This document shows positions 62,263 to 64,000 of a stretch of 64,000 nt of DNA, in pieces (position 1 is the first letter of the stretch; every line of letters begins with the position of its first letter). A program made the translations under genes and the position numbers. Source of the stretch: Mycobacterium sp. 3519A (lineage in GTDB: Bacteria; Actinomycetota; Actinomycetes; Mycobacteriales; Mycobacteriaceae); the NCBI RefSeq assembly GCF_900240945.1, contig NZ_OESG01000012.1, positions 1,054,001 through 1,118,000 on the forward strand, given 5' to 3'. Under the pieces are notes generated by a model that saw nothing but the letters and a program-made list of their open reading frames with translations, was not told where the DNA came from and searched no databases.

Positions 62263-63549
62263 TCAATTCAGCCGGGTGGTCTCCAACGTCACTCCGGCGC
62301 CGGGGAATCGCGCCAGCAACGCATCGCCCATCGCGGCGGCCGGGGTCAGCACACCACGCAGGTCCGAGAGCCGGTCGCGGTCCAGCGCAAGCGCCAATCC
62401 GCTCTCTCCCAGCAACACCGACGTGGCCTTGTAGCCGGGGTCGCCCTGCTGCGACATGACCGACCGGTAGCGCGCGCCGGTGGTTGTCGTCGTGTAGGTC
62501 TCGACGGTGTAGTGGCCCTGTTCGCGGGTGCGTTCGCTGGGGCCGGTGCCCGGTTTCGGGGCGATCCGTTCGATGACCTTGTCCGGCACCTTGTTGAAGT
62601 AGCGTCCGCCCAGCGCCATGGTCGCGGTGTTGCCGACGGTGACCATTGCGGCGGCGACGGGCGCGGCGATCGACTTGCCGAGGCTCATCTGCTCGGCGTA
62701 CTCGAACCGCCTGCCGTACGCATAGTCCAGTAATGCGTTGGAGCGCCGGACAATTCGGGTATTGGCGGCGGCCATCACGAACGCCCCGGTCCAGTAGCCG
62801 TCCAGTTCGGGCGCGATCTCCCTGCCACGCCGCCAGCGCGCGTCGGGCTGCGCGCCCAGTTCCGGTTCCGCGCTGCGGTCCGGGGTCAGCGTGTACGGGT
62901 CGGTCATCAACCGTCGCGCCTCCGGATCGGAGGACGCCGCGCGCATCAGTTCGATCATCGACGCGACGGTGCCGCCGGACACCCCGCCCGCGAACGAGCG
63001 CACCACCATGTTGGTGTCGGTCAACTGACCCTCGCCGTTCTCGGCGGCGCGTCGATACAACGCGAAGACGGTGAGATCCGAAGGGATGGAATCGAATCCG
63101 CACGAGTGCACGATCCGGGCGCCGGTGTCGATGGCCTGCTTGTGATACAGATCGATGCTCTCCCGGATGAAGAGGCCCTCCCCGGTCAGGTCGGCGTAGT
63201 CGGTGCCTGCGGCGGCGCATGCGGCGACCAACGGCAGCCCGTACTTGAGGTAGGGACCGACGGTGGTCACCACCACCTGGGTCCGCGCGGCCATCGCATT
63301 CAGCGTCGACGGTTGCGAGGCGTCCGCCGAGATCAGCTCCCAGGTCTGCGCCTTCTCCCCCAGCGTGTCCCTGACCGCGAGCAATTTGTCGTGCGACCGG
63401 CCCGCCAGCGCGATGCGGGCGTCACCTCCCGCCCTGGCCAGGTACTCCGCGGTCAATTTGCCGACGAAGCCGGTGGCGCCGTACAGGACGATGTCGAATT
63501 CACGCTGCTTGTCTGAATGTCGCCGGCCGGGCGGCTCCGGTGCGTTCAT
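62263..63549 (-). CDS. Saccharopine dehydrogenase-like / trans-acting enoyl reductase family protein
   Basis: 428 aa. NADP-binding start IVLYGATGFVGKLTAEYLAR, ALAGRSHDKL, VVTTVGPYLKYGLPLVAACA and HSCGFDSIPSDL are family landmarks. Relatives include the trans enoyl reductase of phenolphthiocerol synthesis; this copy sits at the Rv2449c position next to valS. It probably reduces a lipid-type double bond, but the partner is unknown. Confidence 0.88.
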   Translation of the reverse strand: MNAPEPPGRRHSDKQREFDIVLYGATGFVGKLTAEYLARAGGDARIALAGRSHDKLLAVRDTLGEKAQTWELISADASQPSTLNAMAARTQVVVTTVGPYLKYGLPLVAACAAAGTDYADLTGEGLFIRESIDLYHKQAIDTGARIVHSCGFDSIPSDLTVFALYRRAAENGEGQLTDTNMVVRSFAGGVSGGTVASMIELMRAASSDPEARRLMTDPYTLTPDRSAEPELGAQPDARWRRGREIAPELDGYWTGAFVMAAANTRIVRRSNALLDYAYGRRFEYAEQMSLGKSIAAPVAAAMVTVGNTATMALGGRYFNKVPDKVIERIAPKPGTGPSERTREQGHYTVETYTTTTTGARYRSVMSQQGDPGYKATSVLLGESGLALALDRDRLSDLRGVLTPAAAMGDALLARFPGAGVTLETTRLN

Positions 63550-63590
63550 GACGCCTACGCTAATCCAGCGTCGGGGAAAGGATGCCGCCC

Positions 63591-64000
63591 ATGCTCGACG
63601 GCGCCATGATCGTCTGGTTCGCGCTGACCACGGCGAGCGTGGTCTTCGTGGTCGCCGATTCGGTCACCAACGGCGTCACCAGTTGGGTACAGCGCACCGC
63701 CTGGATCCTGGTGACGGTCTACACGGGACCGGTCGGCCTGTTGTGCTACCTGCTGGCCTGCCGCAGACCGTTGCCGGGAACCCACGCCGCCTTCACGTCG
63801 GCGACGTGGAAGCAGGCGCTGAACAGCGAGATGCACTGCCTGGCGGGCGACGCCACCGGCATCGTCGTGGCGGCGTCCATCCTTCCGGTATTCGGACTGA
63901 CCAACGGCTGGGACGCCACCGTCGAATATTTGGCGGCGTTCGCCTCGGGCCTGCTCATCTTCCAGGCGCTGATGATGGTCGGCATGTACGACGGCAACTA
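63591..64000 (+). CDS. DUF4396 membrane protein (partial, runs off right edge)
   Basis: 136 codons visible from ATG 63591; GGGGAAAGG about 10 nt upstream favours this over ATG 63582. Hydrophobic segments: AMIVWFALTTASVVFVVAD, AWILVTVYTGPVGLLCYLL and a third near residues 85-105. The motifs YTGPVGLLCYLLACRRP, WKQALNSEMHCLAGDATGI and EYLAAFASGLLIFQALMM match DUF4396. The His-Cys pair in the second motif may bind metal. Role unknown. Confidence 0.8.
   Translation, partial: MLDGAMIVWFALTTASVVFVVADSVTNGVTSWVQRTAWILVTVYTGPVGLLCYLLACRRPLPGTHAAFTSATWKQALNSEMHCLAGDATGIVVAASILPVFGLTNGWDATVEYLAAFASGLLIFQALMMVGMYDGN

Overview
The window is high-GC actinobacterial DNA. It comes from a mycobacterium, most likely a fast-growing environmental species (Mycolicibacterium-like). 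The right two thirds keep the gene order I remember from M. tuberculosis: DegV-octT-gpgP-rsfS-nadD (Rv2417c-Rv2421c), a VWA/MoxR pair-proA (Rv2425c-Rv2427c), rbsK (Rv2436), nadE-proB-obg-rpmA-rplU (Rv2438c-Rv2442c), and rne-ndk-DUF4233-folC-valS-enoyl reductase (Rv2444c-Rv2449c). Accessory blocks interrupt this core. No tRNA, rRNA, CRISPR array, insertion sequence or prophage gene was seen.

Left, 1-20938, is a catabolic region. A Baeyer-Villiger-type flavin monooxygenase runs off the left edge. Divergent from it is a tightly overlapping run: acyl-CoA ligase, Zn alcohol dehydrogenase, aldehyde dehydrogenase, enoyl-CoA hydratase, two acyl-CoA dehydrogenase-like subunits, an NTF2-fold protein, a short-chain dehydrogenase (SDR), an HSL-type esterase and an unassigned protein. 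Together these could turn an alcohol or ketone into an ester, then an acid, then a CoA thioester for beta-oxidation. The second half looks steroid-like: a KshA-type Rieske oxygenase with a small Cys-rich partner, two KstD-type flavoproteins, an HsaB-type flavin reductase, a thioesterase, SDRs, a DapB-like protein and a PadR regulator. The actual substrates cannot be read from sequence.

20939-25214 holds regulation and stress genes. One unit is ArsR-SRPBCC-DinB with a clear palindromic operator. The other is a large GAF-GAF-GAF-SpoIIE-HATPase protein with its STAS partner, a partner-switching module. 25321-28528 is the conserved DegV/octT/gpgP/rsfS/nadD operon (methylglucose lipopolysaccharide precursor metabolism, ribosome silencing, NAD synthesis).

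28571-35164 is an accessory cassette of about 6.6 kb: a GntR regulator, an APC permease, an FGGY kinase and two FAD oxidoreductases, bounded by two near-identical 62-nt palindromes in opposite orientation. Its GntR operators are visible; its substrate is unknown.

35170-44598 returns to core genes (VWA, MoxR, proA, rbsK, nadE) with small insertions: an enoyl-CoA hydratase, a CmtR-like metal sensor with a cation diffusion facilitator, a decayed methyltransferase gene, a PEBP protein and a 58-aa membrane protein. 44642-50227 is a second accessory block: a cysteine hydrolase, a molybdopterin oxidoreductase that has lost its [4Fe-4S] ligands, an Hsp20 close to HspX, a sirtuin and unknowns. 50224-64000 is the core proB-obg-rpmA-rplU-rne-ndk-DUF4233-folC-valS-DUF937-enoyl reductase block, ending in a partial DUF4396 membrane protein.

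Fifteen genes show a TANNNT -10 hexamer 6-8 nt before the start codon, so leaderless transcription appears common here. Many intra-operon junctions are 4-nt ATGA/GTGA/TTGA overlaps. I used both patterns to choose starts.
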